From positions 5,535-31,681 of the forward strand of contig NW_006766892.1 of assembly GCF_000275845.1 (NCBI RefSeq): DNA of 26,147 nt. Reading direction: 5' to 3'. The notes beneath the pieces were generated by a model. It worked only from the letters and a program-made list of their open reading frames with translations, searched no databases and was not told the DNA's origin. This stretch comes from Dichomitus squalens LYAD-421 SS1. Taxonomy: Eukaryota > Basidiomycota > Agaricomycetes > Polyporales > Polyporaceae. The translations under genes were made by a program, and so were the position numbers. Positions 1-10,015 of this stretch are shown one piece after another. The stretch's first letter is position 1, and the number at the start of each line of letters is the position of its first letter.

Positions 1-865
1 GCATTTTTCGAGGGGAGAGTGAGCGGAAGGTGTCAGATAATGTGAGCTGGAGACAACAGAGGCTGGAAGTATCAAATACTTCAACTCCGTCAGCGGTAGA
101 AACTATTCGGACTGAAGCATTTTTCGACTCTTCTACCGGACAAATAATATTGTGAGCGTGCAGCTTCCTCCCGCACTCGCTATTCCCTCACCCCCCTGAC
201 TACCTCCATGCACTAGCAAGACGGCGCCGCCTGGGAGCACCGATGACGAACCTGGTTTCCCGTATGCAACCCTGGTCAACTTGACCGGATGTCCCTCCAG
301 ACCAGCGTCGTTCGCCTGCCTACAGAACCTTCCGTTTGGAGCGAGCACCAGTGATAATGTAAATCGAGCGTGGCTAATGCTGTATTCAGACCCTCAACAA
401 CATCTCAGTTGCCATGACTAACGAAGTACTGAACGATCAGCTGTCACGGTGGCAACCAACAGTAGGCCGCTGGGCAACTGTTCCTCTGACTCAGACTCCT
501 CTTGCTGGCTAGAAACTGCAGCTCGTTTGTCATATACAGCTAGTTCTCTCGTCGGCCTTCATATCCAAGTCGAGTTCCGTTCCCTATGAGTTGATTTTTG
601 ATCTATCCGTCGGCAAGCTCTTTGTCGGTTCGCAGCTCAGATATGGCGTATTATGGGGTAGTAGGTCATTTAAATTCAAGGACAGGGATGAGTATGCAAT
701 AGTCTCATCAGCCCTTATTGTACCTCCTCGCGGCCACGATGCGTTTGGCCTATCCGAGAGCCATGGCCTGCCGTCAGACGCACACTCGGACATGCCGGAG
801 ATCTCACGTGCTAACTTTTGACCGGCGGTCATGACCGGGTCACACAGTGACCGGTCATCCGTCGT
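1..865. other. Intergenic, no gene recognised
   Basis: No reading frame here resembles a protein I recognise; the short open frames overlap on both strands. The 3' end (818-865) holds a dense palindrome cluster that continues into the last codons of the minus-strand gene and is listed separately. The left edge is cut by the window, so the end of a neighbouring gene could lie just outside. Confidence 0.6.
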
Positions 866-885
866 CTAAAAGTCATGACCGTTGA
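818..885. repeat. Cluster of GGTCA/TGACC palindromes
   Basis: Within 68 bases there are several perfect palindromes built on the same half-site: CGGTCATGACCG at 826-837, a hairpin GGTCAC-ACA-GTGACC at 838-852, TGACCGGTCA at 848-857 and GTCATGAC at 872-879. The cluster straddles the stop codon (866-868) of the minus-strand membrane-protein gene, so it lies in the very end of its coding region and its 3' flank. It could be an RNA 3'-end structure, a protein-binding site array, or the footprint of a small mobile sequence; the sequence alone does not say which. Confidence 0.6.
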
Positions 886-2282
886 CTTGACCCGTAACAA
901 CGCTGTCGGCCACAGCAGGAGCGGAAGATTCCGAGGGGGCGTAACCTGAAACTGGTTGGGGCGACAGCAAGACATGACTGTATCCGATGTCTATGTCGGA
1001 TTTGGAGTGGAACGTTGGTGGCTGAGTGGAAGGGGTGGTGTAGATAGAGTCTTGTAGATCCCCATCAACGGCAGAACGACAGCGTGGGGACATCGTAGAG
1101 TGGTTTGAGGGCCACACTAATGCAGCTGGAAGACTGTCCGTGGCGACAGCAGAGACATCGTTGGACGACGAGTGGTTCGAACTGAATCCTGGGGTCCGTG
1201 CGACCGTGGTAGGAAAGAGCAGGGCCGTAGTCGAAGTCGGCGCCTTCGCGGAGATGTCGGCGGCTCTCGTTGGGGTGCTCTGGGACGCCTGTGTGTCGCT
1301 ATACGAAGTCTGCCTGCCATTTGATAAGGGGAACGGGTCTATGTCTAAGGAGATGTTCAGCCCATGAACATATCCTGATGGTAAGACACACAAACCATCT
1401 TGTGATCTCTGTTTGCGTCGCCTCCACAAGGAGAACAAAGCCACAAGTAATGTTAACAGTATCACGCCTCCAACCGCTCCAACCACAGTGGCAAGATAAT
1501 CTGGGTGTCCACGAGTACGGCCCGCGCCAGCTGCAGTCGAGGTTGAACCATTGGTTGTAGTAGCATCAGTCGCTGCCATGGTGAGGCTCCCTTGGCTCAG
1601 TGTGCTCGACAACGGCGGTGACGACGCAGTGACCACTGCCGTCGAGGCCAATGTAGTTGCGAAAGTGGAGACCCTCGTAGTTGCAACAGTGACGACTGAG
1701 TTGACCGGAGAGATTGACGTATCAGGTGTCGATGTTGGTGTTGATACTGATGTTGATGTTGACGTCGGTACCGATGTCGGTGGAGGAGCAGACGTAGGAG
1801 GATTGTTAGGAGAAGCCTGATCAACGTCCACAAGAAAATAGTCTAGCCAAAAGACGTTTGGGCTTGTGCCATTGGTGTTCGTAACGACTACTTCATGAGT
1901 TTCAGGAGAGAGATCACGTTTCGAGAAGAACGTCGTGTTCCAGCCCGTGTGCAAGTCCGGCGTGAATGGCGCTGTGTAGGTGCCTACGGTCTCCCCGTCG
2001 ATGGCGTAAGACGTTGTGGGCTGGCCGTATTTGTCAGAGCGCTCCAGAGTCCCCACAACTTGAATCCCGGTGCCTGATAAACATACGAGACTCAATTAGT
2101 GGACGCCCAATCTACCAAGATCCAAACTCACCTGTGAAGCTGAAGATGGCATTCATGCCTGCGACACCAGCACCCTGTCTTACGTGGCCCGGCCAGTCGG
2201 GGCCTGCCGTCTCCATGTGGTCCCATTTAGTCGGATATTGTACCGCAGGTTCTGTGTCCACAACGAGGAACTGGGATGTCAT
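866..2282 (-). CDS. Single-pass membrane protein, extracellular beta-domain plus Ser/Thr stalk
   Basis: Two exons: 2282-2132 and 2073-866, with intron 2131-2074 (donor GTGAGT, acceptor ATCAG); the product is about 452 aa. Residues 1 to about 125 resemble the beta-rich, probably carbohydrate- or ligand-binding domain common in basidiomycete membrane proteins (Val-Asp near the start, Phe-Thr-Gly-Thr-Gly, Ser-Tyr-Ala-Ile-Asp-Gly, Trp-Leu-Asp-Tyr). A Thr/Ser/Pro-rich stalk follows (about 140-235), then a transmembrane helix at about 244-266 stopped by Arg-Arg-Arg-Lys, and a disordered cytosolic tail of about 185 aa. No signal peptide follows the chosen Met. The frame stays open upstream to a TAG at 2315-2313 and would encode four leucines directly after that AG, so an upstream exon carrying a signal peptide is possible. 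A surface sensor or adhesion role is inference only. Confidence 0.75.
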
Positions 2283-3546
2283 GGGGAGACAGGGATATCG
2301 TAGCAGTAGGAGCTAGTGAGGAAAGGCCCTAGTCACGCAGTGTTTTAGAGGAGGTCTGCATGAAATAAAAAGGTTTGGGTTAGAAGGAACAGAAGGAAGG
2401 GGCATCACTACGACTTCATGCCCGGCCTAGGGTAGTACTACGTACCCGCGGTCGAGAAAGTGATCGGGGGCGCTCTATGGCCGATCTCGGGTATGTTTGG
2501 ACTGTGCCCTGACCATGCTCTCACCACTTGACAGAGAAGTAGGGCACAGAAGTAAGAGGATTGGCAGATCATCTGGGCCTTTGCATACTTCAGATCACAC
2601 GGATGGTTCGGTAGGCGTCGATGGGAGTACTATGACCCCAGGCAGCCTGAACGAAGTCTTGCATAATGCGGGAAAAGCATGCCAGTATGTCGACAACTTC
2701 TAGCTCAACCGACAAGATCGACCGATAAGGCGCAGACTCGAGAAGATGAGTGGGAGAGGACGACCAGCCTGTTTGCATCGCACTAAAACAAGCGCCAGGC
2801 GATGATGCCTGGGATTCACAAAGATGTACTTGACCCCAGGACCCCATAAGTCGGCAGCGGTGACTCCTCCTGATGGCTCAAGCTTTCTCTCTGTTTCAGC
2901 TTCCAGATTTCTCGCTTTAGTGATCTTTACAATGCCTGAAGTCATGACATGCAATTGGTAGGGAAATTATAGACTCTCTCACGCTTGAAAGCTTGACCCC
3001 CGGTGGCATCAGTCCATCGCCCATCTCCCTGCCAGTGGCGCCCGTTATTCTCGATCTCTACTGGAGCCCACTGCCGGTGGCCACCGAAGGCTACTGACCC
3101 CCTCCTCTTCTAGGGAACAGCGATATCCATCGTTGCGGTGAAGATCCTCGGGGGACTCATTTGTCCAGGAGTCACGCCCCGCTGGTTCGTTGAATGTCAT
3201 CCTAAATTACTTTCTTCGGGCGCTGACGGTCCGTCCAGTGCACTGGCAACGACCGGTCCCACAGCGGTTGCAAGGAGATGATACCGAACGTACTAACAAT
3301 ATCCTGCCTCCCCTTGCAACTTCGAATGCTGCCAAGAGCATGACAGCACGCCGACGTCGCCCTAGACTCTGTCGTTGTTGATCGGACCTGTTTCGAAATA
3401 GTGCCGGATTTTCTAAGCAGGGGTATACTATGCAGCGTATTCATGGTCACTGCTTCGGGATCAGGTCTACCAATCGTGTATCTCTTATATCGAATCACGA
3501 AAAGCTCAACTTACCACCCACAGATACACATCCCAAGGAACATGCA
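2283..3546. other. Intergenic, no gene recognised
   Basis: This stretch separates the minus-strand membrane-protein gene from the plus-strand dehydrogenase remnant, so it should hold the promoter of the former and the former promoter of the latter. A minus-strand acceptor-like sequence (ATTTCATGCAG, near 2360) precedes the first gene and could mark a 5' UTR or signal-peptide intron. None of the short frames here looks like a conserved protein. Confidence 0.5.
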
Positions 3547-4322
3547 ATGTCGCTCTTCGCACCCGCCCCCGAGCCCGCTACTAGTGAATGTTCCTCCCTC
3601 GTCCGTGGGCCTCGTGCATCCACGTCTCATATTTCTCCCTTGATGGTGGTGGAGTATCAGATGTAAGTGTGCTATCAACGAGATGGGAGCTCTGGACAAG
3701 AGATTCTCTTTTCACCTCCTGTTTCTCTTGCCTCAGGTGGAAATACCACCGCCAGAGTCGCGAGTTACTACTTAGATAGCGAGATGGCGTCTATAACACC
3801 GATTCATCGTCGATGTTTTCGCATAGCCAAGGTGGCAATTCCGATGAGTTCAGAGGAGAATGGGCGGTATTGCACTGCATCCATAGTCGACTCATGCTGG
3901 GCCCTGGTTACGAAGGCGTGTGACTCACCTAGGACAGCCCAAAGTAACGGACCCCCGTTACTGAGCTTTACATGTTCAGTATGGGCCTTAAGTAGCCCAG
4001 GGTCGATACATAAGTCCATTGATAAGAAGGTCGATTTCTTAGGCAGTGGTGTCAAGTCTCTTGCTCGCTATCGAAGCCAGTTTGATGATACCCCCCACGA
4101 CTTACATTCATATCCTTATCGCCATACTCTATAGGCGTCGAAGAGCTCATGGATGGCCTTCGCAACCTTGTCGTGTTCGGTAAGATCCTCTACCTCGTAT
4201 GTGCACTCCGTCGACTTTCTGATCGTATAAGCAACTGCATTTGCTCATGTACGTGGGGTACACCTGCATGGTCATTGATTCAGGCGAACGAACATATGAT
4301 GATGCGACTCATCATCGATTGA
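3547..4322 (+). pseudogene. Aryl-alcohol dehydrogenase (aldo/keto reductase) remnant
   Basis: Pieces of a basidiomycete aryl-alcohol dehydrogenase appear in the right order but in changing frames. 3547-3585 encodes the typical N-terminus (MSLFAPAPEPAT). About 3612-3650 gives Ile-His-Val-Ser. 3683-3721 gives MGALDKRFSFHLL, matching the family's MGxMDKxSSFKLLD. 3831-3866 gives GGNSDEFRGEWA, cf. DESSEEFIGEW. 4097-4130 gives TTYIHIL, cf. TDYIDILYVHW. 4137-4199 gives VEELMDGLRNLVVFGKILYL, and 4257-4300 gives GTPAWSLIQANEH, cf. DTPAWVVAKANEYA. Intact enzymes are NADPH-dependent aldo/keto reductases that interconvert aromatic aldehydes and alcohols in lignin-degrading fungi. Here frameshifts, stops, missing segments and loss of the C-terminal half argue for a pseudogene. 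One true intron may survive at 4197 (GTATGT). Splicing alone cannot join the pieces, since several gaps are too short for introns. Confidence 0.7.
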
Positions 4323-4766
4323 GTGTGGCCCAGACTCGTCACGTCGAGCGCCAAATCGCGGAGATGTCTCGGACAAACTATATTGTCGACCTGCTCGTGA
4401 ACGGGTCCTGGGTGTACCACAAACCACTGTATCCTCTCTCACTGGCATCCTGCCTTGTGCACCAGCCGTCTTGACCTACGGTTACTTCGGCTATCTCTCT
4501 GGCTTACTACTCTGTTATGTGTATTTGGAGGGTTGTTCGCGACACTGGTCCCACGCCGAGATTGCCTTCCGAGGGAATAGGCCGGACGCAGCCTGAAGCG
4601 TGTACAATTCGCGGCCTCTTAGCTACCTCTTGTCATCTCGATCGAGCCCAGTGCCATCTGTCGGGTGGAGACCCGTAGTCGTCCTCACCTTCCTCATATT
4701 CTGCTTCTTGGTCATCCCAGCCGCCTACGTGCTACATTCAAGCACTTTAAGCCGACCTTGGCCAAC
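4323..4766. other. Spacer before first arrestin gene
   Basis: An open frame runs through this stretch but has no recognisable motif and uses a different frame from the downstream gene. It probably holds the promoter and 5' UTR of the arrestin gene starting at 4767, together with the eroded 3' part of the dehydrogenase pseudogene. Confidence 0.4.
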
Positions 4767-6236
4767 ATGTCCCCGTCTACCCAAGCTATCAGTCTCGTCA
4801 TTCCATCGACTATCTATTCCTCTGGCAGCCAGGTGGAAGGGGAAGTATTGGTGGACTTTCGACAGTCAACACAGGACAAGATTCAGGAGGTCCATGTCAA
4901 ACTCAGGGGCTTCGCTCAAACGTACGTCCTGCATATTTGTTACTGGGGCTTGCCTTTGGTTCGGAAGTCCAACGGTGACTCCTATCGTATGTAGGATGAT
5001 CACACGCGATAAGACGACCCTCCGAGAGGTACACCCTCTCGTCTTCAGCAACCTTTCCCTCTGGTCGCACGGCGGCGAATATCCAGCACCGGGCTCGGAT
5101 ATCCTCCGTCTCCCGTTTCGCTTCCGGCTCCCCGATATGCTTCCTCCATCATTTCAGTACTCAGGATTTCAAAAGTCTGCGTCTGTGCTATACTCGGTCA
5201 CCGTGGTCGGAGTGCGTTCAGGGACGTTCCAAATGAACCGCCGGATACGTGTTCCGCTGGTAGTTCTCCCGAGGGACGTTCATGGGATGCAGGTGCGACA
5301 AGCGATACCGTCTTCTGGATTCAGGACTGTGTATGTAGAGGAGAAGATCAGAAGAGGGCTCTGGGGAGATTATGCGACTGCTAGAGTGGAGGTGCGTGTG
5401 CCTTGATCTCTGATACGTGGTTCCTAGTTCGTTCAGGCTGAATGCTCTGGAAACAACAGTTCTCTCTGCCGGATATTCAAGAGCTACCTCTTTTCTGTGA
5501 CATCCCTTACCAAGTGAAGATCATCACAACTACAGCCCCGCTCACAGCAGCGAAAGCAGCCGCTCAGCCCGAGGACAAACCGATCTTTCCTTCCCCACCC
5601 TCCAATCCCACCGACAATAACCTCAAGCTATGTGGCCGTATCTTGCTTCGTGCGAGACAGTTCACCGCGATGGCGGACTCGGACATCACGTATATCCTGG
5701 GCGAGGGGACGAACGCATCCAAGACGAAGGTAACGGTAGAGACGTATGAAAGGGTATGGACCCCGCTTAGGACTCGGGAGGAGAAGAAGGAGGCGGGCGG
5801 TCCAGAAGAGAGGGGTGTCTGGGTGCAGAAGATCAAGTTCTCCGCAAAAATGCGACTCACTGTCCCACCCTCGTTTGTTTCTCGCCTCATACACAGCGAG
5901 GTGAATCTGGATATGTTCCGGGTTGGTCGTGCATGCTAATGATACACTTTCCAGCATTACCTGTGTCTACAGGTACCATTCCCTGGACTTGGCAACAACT
6001 TAAAGCTCCGAGTGCCCATGTCTATCACGTCGGGGATTGACGCGCCGATGTCGCTCGATCAACCAGGCGCAACACACACCGACGGGGATACGCCGCCCCC
6101 ACCACCTTTGCTTGACCTTCCGCCGTACGTCATTGGTTACTTCGATCGGCAACGCCGGTCATCTCACTTCCGCCATTGCAGATCCTACTGGGACGTCAAC
6201 GATCGTGATTGGGGCAATCTGGATGAGAAGGAATGA
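4767..6236 (+). CDS. Alpha-arrestin-like protein with C-terminal PPxY
   Basis: Five exons: 4767-4921, 4995-5391, 5460-5900, 5955-6124, 6182-6236. Splice sites are clean (for example branch TGCTAAT before 5955) and the product is 405 aa. The N-terminal half reads as an arrestin fold: an Ile-Pro strand, Tyr-x-x-Gly-x-x-Val-Glu-Gly-Glu-Val near residue 20, LPFRFRLPDMLPPSF, then Tyr-Ser-Val-Thr-Val-Val-Gly-Val and VPLVVLPRD. The C-terminal half (LPDIQELPLFCDIPYQVKI to VPFPGLGNNLKLRVP) fits a second arrestin domain. A proline run precedes Pro387-Pro388-Ser389-Tyr390, a PPxY motif of the kind by which fungal alpha-arrestins recruit the Rsp5 ubiquitin ligase to plasma-membrane cargo; Pro388 is encoded across the last intron. 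Known family members control endocytosis of transporters. The cargo cannot be inferred. The downstream neighbour is a close paralogue. Confidence 0.87.
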
Positions 6237-6831
6237 TGGCTAGCGTATGCTTTTTCTGAGTTCGTGCTCGTTCCTACTGCGGCAGACTGTGTGTAATGTC
6301 TTCTCTCGTATGATGCTTTGTATCAACAGTTCGATATTCTTTCGTTCCAGGACTGCGCCCAAAGCGAAGCCTTCTGTAGTACAATTGAATGCCGCAAATG
6401 AGTGGTAACACTGTTGCCCAGCCACGTTCCACGGCATCCTGGTCCAAAGGCCCCTTCTGGCTCCGCTTGGACTCCCAACCTTCCTTGTCGGGGACGGCGA
6501 GATTGTCCCAGGCCCGGCATGCCACCCATCGACATCCTGAGAGGATTGCTAGGTCCTTCTCTCTATTCTGCGCAGCACACCCGCCAGCGTGACCTGCCTT
6601 GTGTGGTTCGTTTTCAACAAGCGCAGCATGCGCAGGTGGGTACGCATGTGGGATGATGTTTTTCTGTATTGCGCAGTTGACTAGCATTCACTGTCCTTGC
6701 ACGTCGGCGACGAAGGCGTTTCGGATCAGGCTGAATAATCATAATCGCTCCATCCGATAAGTCCCGGAAGGTAGCAGGTTTGTATATCTACGCACGAGCG
6801 TTATAGATACAGTGAAATCCTCTGACGAGTC
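6237..6831. other. Spacer between the two arrestin genes
   Basis: This should hold the 3' UTR of the first arrestin gene and the promoter of the second. Several overlapping open frames occur on both strands, but none carries recognisable motifs or continues by splicing into a known family. Confidence 0.5.
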
Positions 6832-8318
6832 ATGTTCTCAAACACCAGCCCTCCTGAGGCCTTCGCAGTTCACATCCCGCCGGCGATATATACCGCAGGC
6901 AGTCCAATTGAAGGGGAAGTTGAGATTTACCTCCGTCAACTGCGAGAAAACAACATCGGGAAGGTCCTGGTCAAACTTTGCGGAACATCCTACACGTACG
7001 TCTATTTATTTTTGTAGTATGTGCGTCCCTAGTTGCATTGAAATGCGTAATGCCAAATACTCAGGTGGATTGCTTTGGATCAGAACACGGTTACAGAGAC
7101 GATCAAGCTTATTCATGAAGATGCGCCCGTATGGTCTCTAGGTGGCGCATCCCTTCAGTCGGATACAGACGTCGTCCGGGTTCCTTTCCGCTTCACGCTG
7201 CCGGAACAACTGCCTCCGTCCTTCAGTTACAAATCGCTGACGGCTCGTCTGAAGTTTGAACACACACATTCGATACTCGATTACTGCGGTTGGCGTGCGC
7301 AATAGACAACTCAACAAGCGTCATCAGGTCCCGCTCCCGATACTGCCGAGAGACGAGTTGGGTACGTCTGTAAGGAAAGAAAGCGCTGCTCAGGGATGGA
7401 AGACGTTCGTGAAAGAGGATATGATCCGTAAGGGCCTTTGGGGAGAATACTCAAGAGTGCACGTCGAGGTCCGTTGACCTATCCCACCTTCGACACTAGT
7501 ACCGCACTCATGTGGTCGATTTCAGCTCGCCCTCCCGGATATACCAGTTCTGCCCCTCTTCTCGGATATACCTTACTCTATCACTGTAACGACCTCTACC
7601 CCGCCGCTCTCTCGTGCCCATGCCAGTGAACATAGCAGCAAGCCAGTTTTCCCGCCAGTTCCACGCAAGGCCCAAGAGATTGATTTCGTCCTGCATTGCT
7701 TCCTGAAGCTGCGTGCTCGGCTGTCCACTGGGAAAGCAAACAATGACGTTATGACTATTCTCGGCGACAAGAAGGAAGAAACGAATCAAGTAGCCGTCGA
7801 ATCCGACATCCCCGACAAGAACTGGGTGCCGCTAGCAAGTGTACCGGCTGATGACAAGCACGAAAAGGAGAAGGAGGCGTCCGAACACGGCGAGGAGAAA
7901 GGCTCGTGGGTCCAGCGAGCCACGTATCAGTCGACGTTCCGGCTGAACTGCCCGCCGTCCTCTGTAGTGGCCAACATCGAGTGTAGCGTATGTGCTCTAC
8001 TTTACCTCTCGAGCACTTCGTTGCCTGACCCGTAGGCATAGTACTCGCTTATCGTCAAAGTACCCTTCCCAGGGATCGGAAACTCTCTGAAGCCGGAGGT
8101 TCCTGCGACCATAACCTCCGGCATCGCCGACCCGCTCCCCCAGGAGCAGTCTAACTCGAACGACGATCTTGATTTACTGGACCTTCCGCCGTCAGGTTCA
8201 GTATCCTCATGATTCGTGATTGCTTGTCGCACCTTCCGGATACCTTGACATCGAGCGTACTGGGATACCAGCTGGCAGCAACCGAGAATGGGAGATAGAC
8301 GAGAAGGAATCAGAGTAA
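6832..8318 (+). CDS. Alpha-arrestin-like paralogue with frameshift, possible pseudogene
   Basis: Exons: 6832-6995, 7065-7468, 7526-7987, 8042-8190, 8279-8318. All four introns sit at the same positions and phases (2,0,0,2) as in the gene immediately upstream, so the pair arose by tandem duplication. The same motifs recur: Ile-Pro-Pro-Ala-Ile-Tyr, Pro-Ile-Glu-Gly-Glu-Val, VPFRFTLPEQLPPSF, VPLPILPRD, GLWGEYSRVHVEV, LPDIPVLPLFSDIPY, VPFPGIGNSLKPEVP. Two defects stand out. Exon 2 is one base too long (404 nt where 3n+1 is needed); the frame changes between about 7230 and 7262, near an ACACACAC run. The last intron must use an acceptor (ending 8278) that skips a Tyr-Trp-Asp remnant at 8258-8266, giving Pro-Pro-Asn-Arg instead of PPxY. 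With one base removed the model gives about 405 aa. Either a sequencing indel or early decay explains it. Confidence 0.72.
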
Positions 8319-8622
8319 TTGTACGCGCGTGCTGCTTCAAGCATCCAATCCAAAAGCCTTGAGGCATCGTCCGACAGGTTACGCACGCGACGTCAAAGAG
8401 TATGGCTGAGGTTGTGTACGCATCTTGCTTTCGGCTTGGACCGCCTTGGGGGCGGTCGAAACGTAGCCTGCTTTTGAACGATTGGTGAACCAAAGGGCGG
8501 TTGTAGTGACGGGTCGTTAACAAGCATAGGGCGCCTACAGACGCGCTGCTCTTATTCTCGCCCGTCATCGTGCACAGTTCCCCCACCACTCCCCATCCCG
8601 CTCCCTCTTTCTTGTTATCGGG
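8319..8622. other. Promoter region of the phosphatase gene
   Basis: About 300 bases between the second arrestin gene and the phosphatase. A pyrimidine-rich stretch (about 8579-8617, nearly all C and T) lies directly upstream of the ATG at 8623, as is common at transcription starts of well-expressed fungal genes. No other gene is visible. Confidence 0.5.
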
Positions 8623-10015
8623 ATGCCAAGTGATTTAGACAAGTTCGTCCCCGTCGTCTGCAAGCCCATCCCGTTCCACTCAGTCCTTGACGCGCGTCAG
8701 ACAAATCGAGCAGCTCCTCCGCTGCGAGCCCATCTCCGAAGAACAAGTCAAACGGCTCTGTCTCAAGGCGCGCGAAATTCTCATTGAGGAGGCAAATGTG
8801 CAGGTGGTCGACTCCCCAGTCACAGTGAGTAGCCCCCAAACTGGTCGTGTGCCAGGACGAACGCGGAGAATGACATAGGGTTCGAGATATGCGGGGACAT
8901 ACACGGGCAGTTCTGGGATATGATGGAGCTCTTCAAAGTCGGCGGACCGTGCCCGGAGACAAATTATCTCTTCATGGGTACGTCTCTATTGCATAGTGCG
9001 CGTTTCTATGCTAATCAGCGCCCCAGGCGACTTCGTCGACCGCGGCTTCTACAGCGTCGAGACTTTCCTCCTTCTTCTCGCCCTAAAAGTCCGCTATCCT
9101 GAACGCATGACCCTAATACGTGGTAACCATGAATCGCGACAAATCACGCAAGTGTACGGCTTCTACGACGAGTGCCAGAGGAAATACGGGAGCAGCAATG
9201 TATGGAGGTGGTGCTGTGAGATATTCGACTACCTCGCGCTAGGAGCTATCGTGGATGGGAGGGTTTTCTGTGTACATGGAGGGCTCAGTCCAAGCCTGCA
9301 AAGCATCGACCAGGTACGATATGTGTTACGTTATCTGTCTACCATCATTGCCTCAAGTTGTATGGGCAGATACGCACGATCGACCGGAAGCAGGAGGTGC
9401 CACATGATGGTGCAATGTGCGACCTATTATGGTCAGACCCTGACGGTGCGCGCTGTGTTTCCCTCTTCCCGTGCCCGTCCCCGTCCCTGCATACTTGTAT
9501 CTGCATCTCGCTAGACTCTGCGGGGCCCTGATCGAGTCAGGGCTGAATGTTGCTCGTGTAGATATCATCGGGTGGGGACTCTCCCCTCGTGGGGCCGGGT
9601 TCCTGTTCGGTGCCGACATTACCAAAATGTTCGCACATCGCAACGGCATCGACCTCATTGCGCGAGCGCACCAGCTTGCGATGGAGGGATACAAGCTCAT
9701 GTTTGACAAGACGATCGTCACCGTCTGGAGTGCGCCAAATTACTGCTATCGGTACGTGAACCTCTATCCTATCTGACATGTGGCCACTGAAGTAGCGTCA
9801 TCTTCGCGCACAGGTGCGGCAATGTCGCCTCTATACTCGAGCTCGACGAGTATCTCGGGCAAGAGTACAAGGTCTTTTCACACGCGCCCTCGGTATGTCC
9901 TGCTTGGTCTGTCGGAATTTCCGTCTCTGTCTCAAACCAAGCAAATCTTGGGTAATTCCCACAGGATGTTCGATCGATACCTGCGAAACGTCCTCCGGCT
10001 GACTACTTCCTATGA
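8623..10015 (+). CDS. PPH3: PP4-type Ser/Thr phosphatase catalytic subunit
   Basis: Eight exons: 8623-8642, 8701-8824, 8887-8977, 9027-9313, 9370-9445, 9562-9751, 9814-9892, 9965-10015. The product is 305 aa, against 307 for human PPP4C. Metal-binding and catalytic motifs of the PPP family are intact: Gly51-Asp-Ile-His-Gly55, Gly79-Asp-Phe-Val-Asp-Arg-Gly85, Gly111-Asn-His-Glu114, then RAHQL and [26 protein letters not shown] at the start and a C-terminal KRPPADYFL (DYFL is the carboxymethylation tail) place it in PP4 rather than PP2A, PP6 or PPG1. PP4 dephosphorylates gamma-H2A and checkpoint proteins after DNA damage, working with regulatory subunits in the nucleus and cytoplasm. The first coding exon is only 20 nt, but its junction (AA|GTTCGT ... 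GTCAG|A) restores the conserved DLDKQIEQ. The second acceptor is a non-canonical-looking CGAG, chosen because it restores Val-Thr-Ile-Cys-Gly-Asp. Confidence 0.96.

Noticed and set aside
1..127. An 11-base word GCATTTTTCGA occurs at 1-11 and again at 117-127
   Set aside because: The copies are short, AT-rich and share no flanking sequence, so a chance repeat is likely and no terminal-repeat structure follows.
4600..4766. Extending the first arrestin gene upstream to ATG 4665 or 4600
   Set aside because: The ATG at 4767 gives a start close to the conserved Ile-Pro strand, as in the paralogue whose start lies at the equivalent place; the upstream residues are not arrestin-like.
8885..8890. GGTTCGA-like words (for example near 8880 and 1172) that resemble a tRNA B box
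   Set aside because: No cloverleaf stems, A box or acceptor stem could be drawn around them; the first lies at a splice site in the phosphatase gene.
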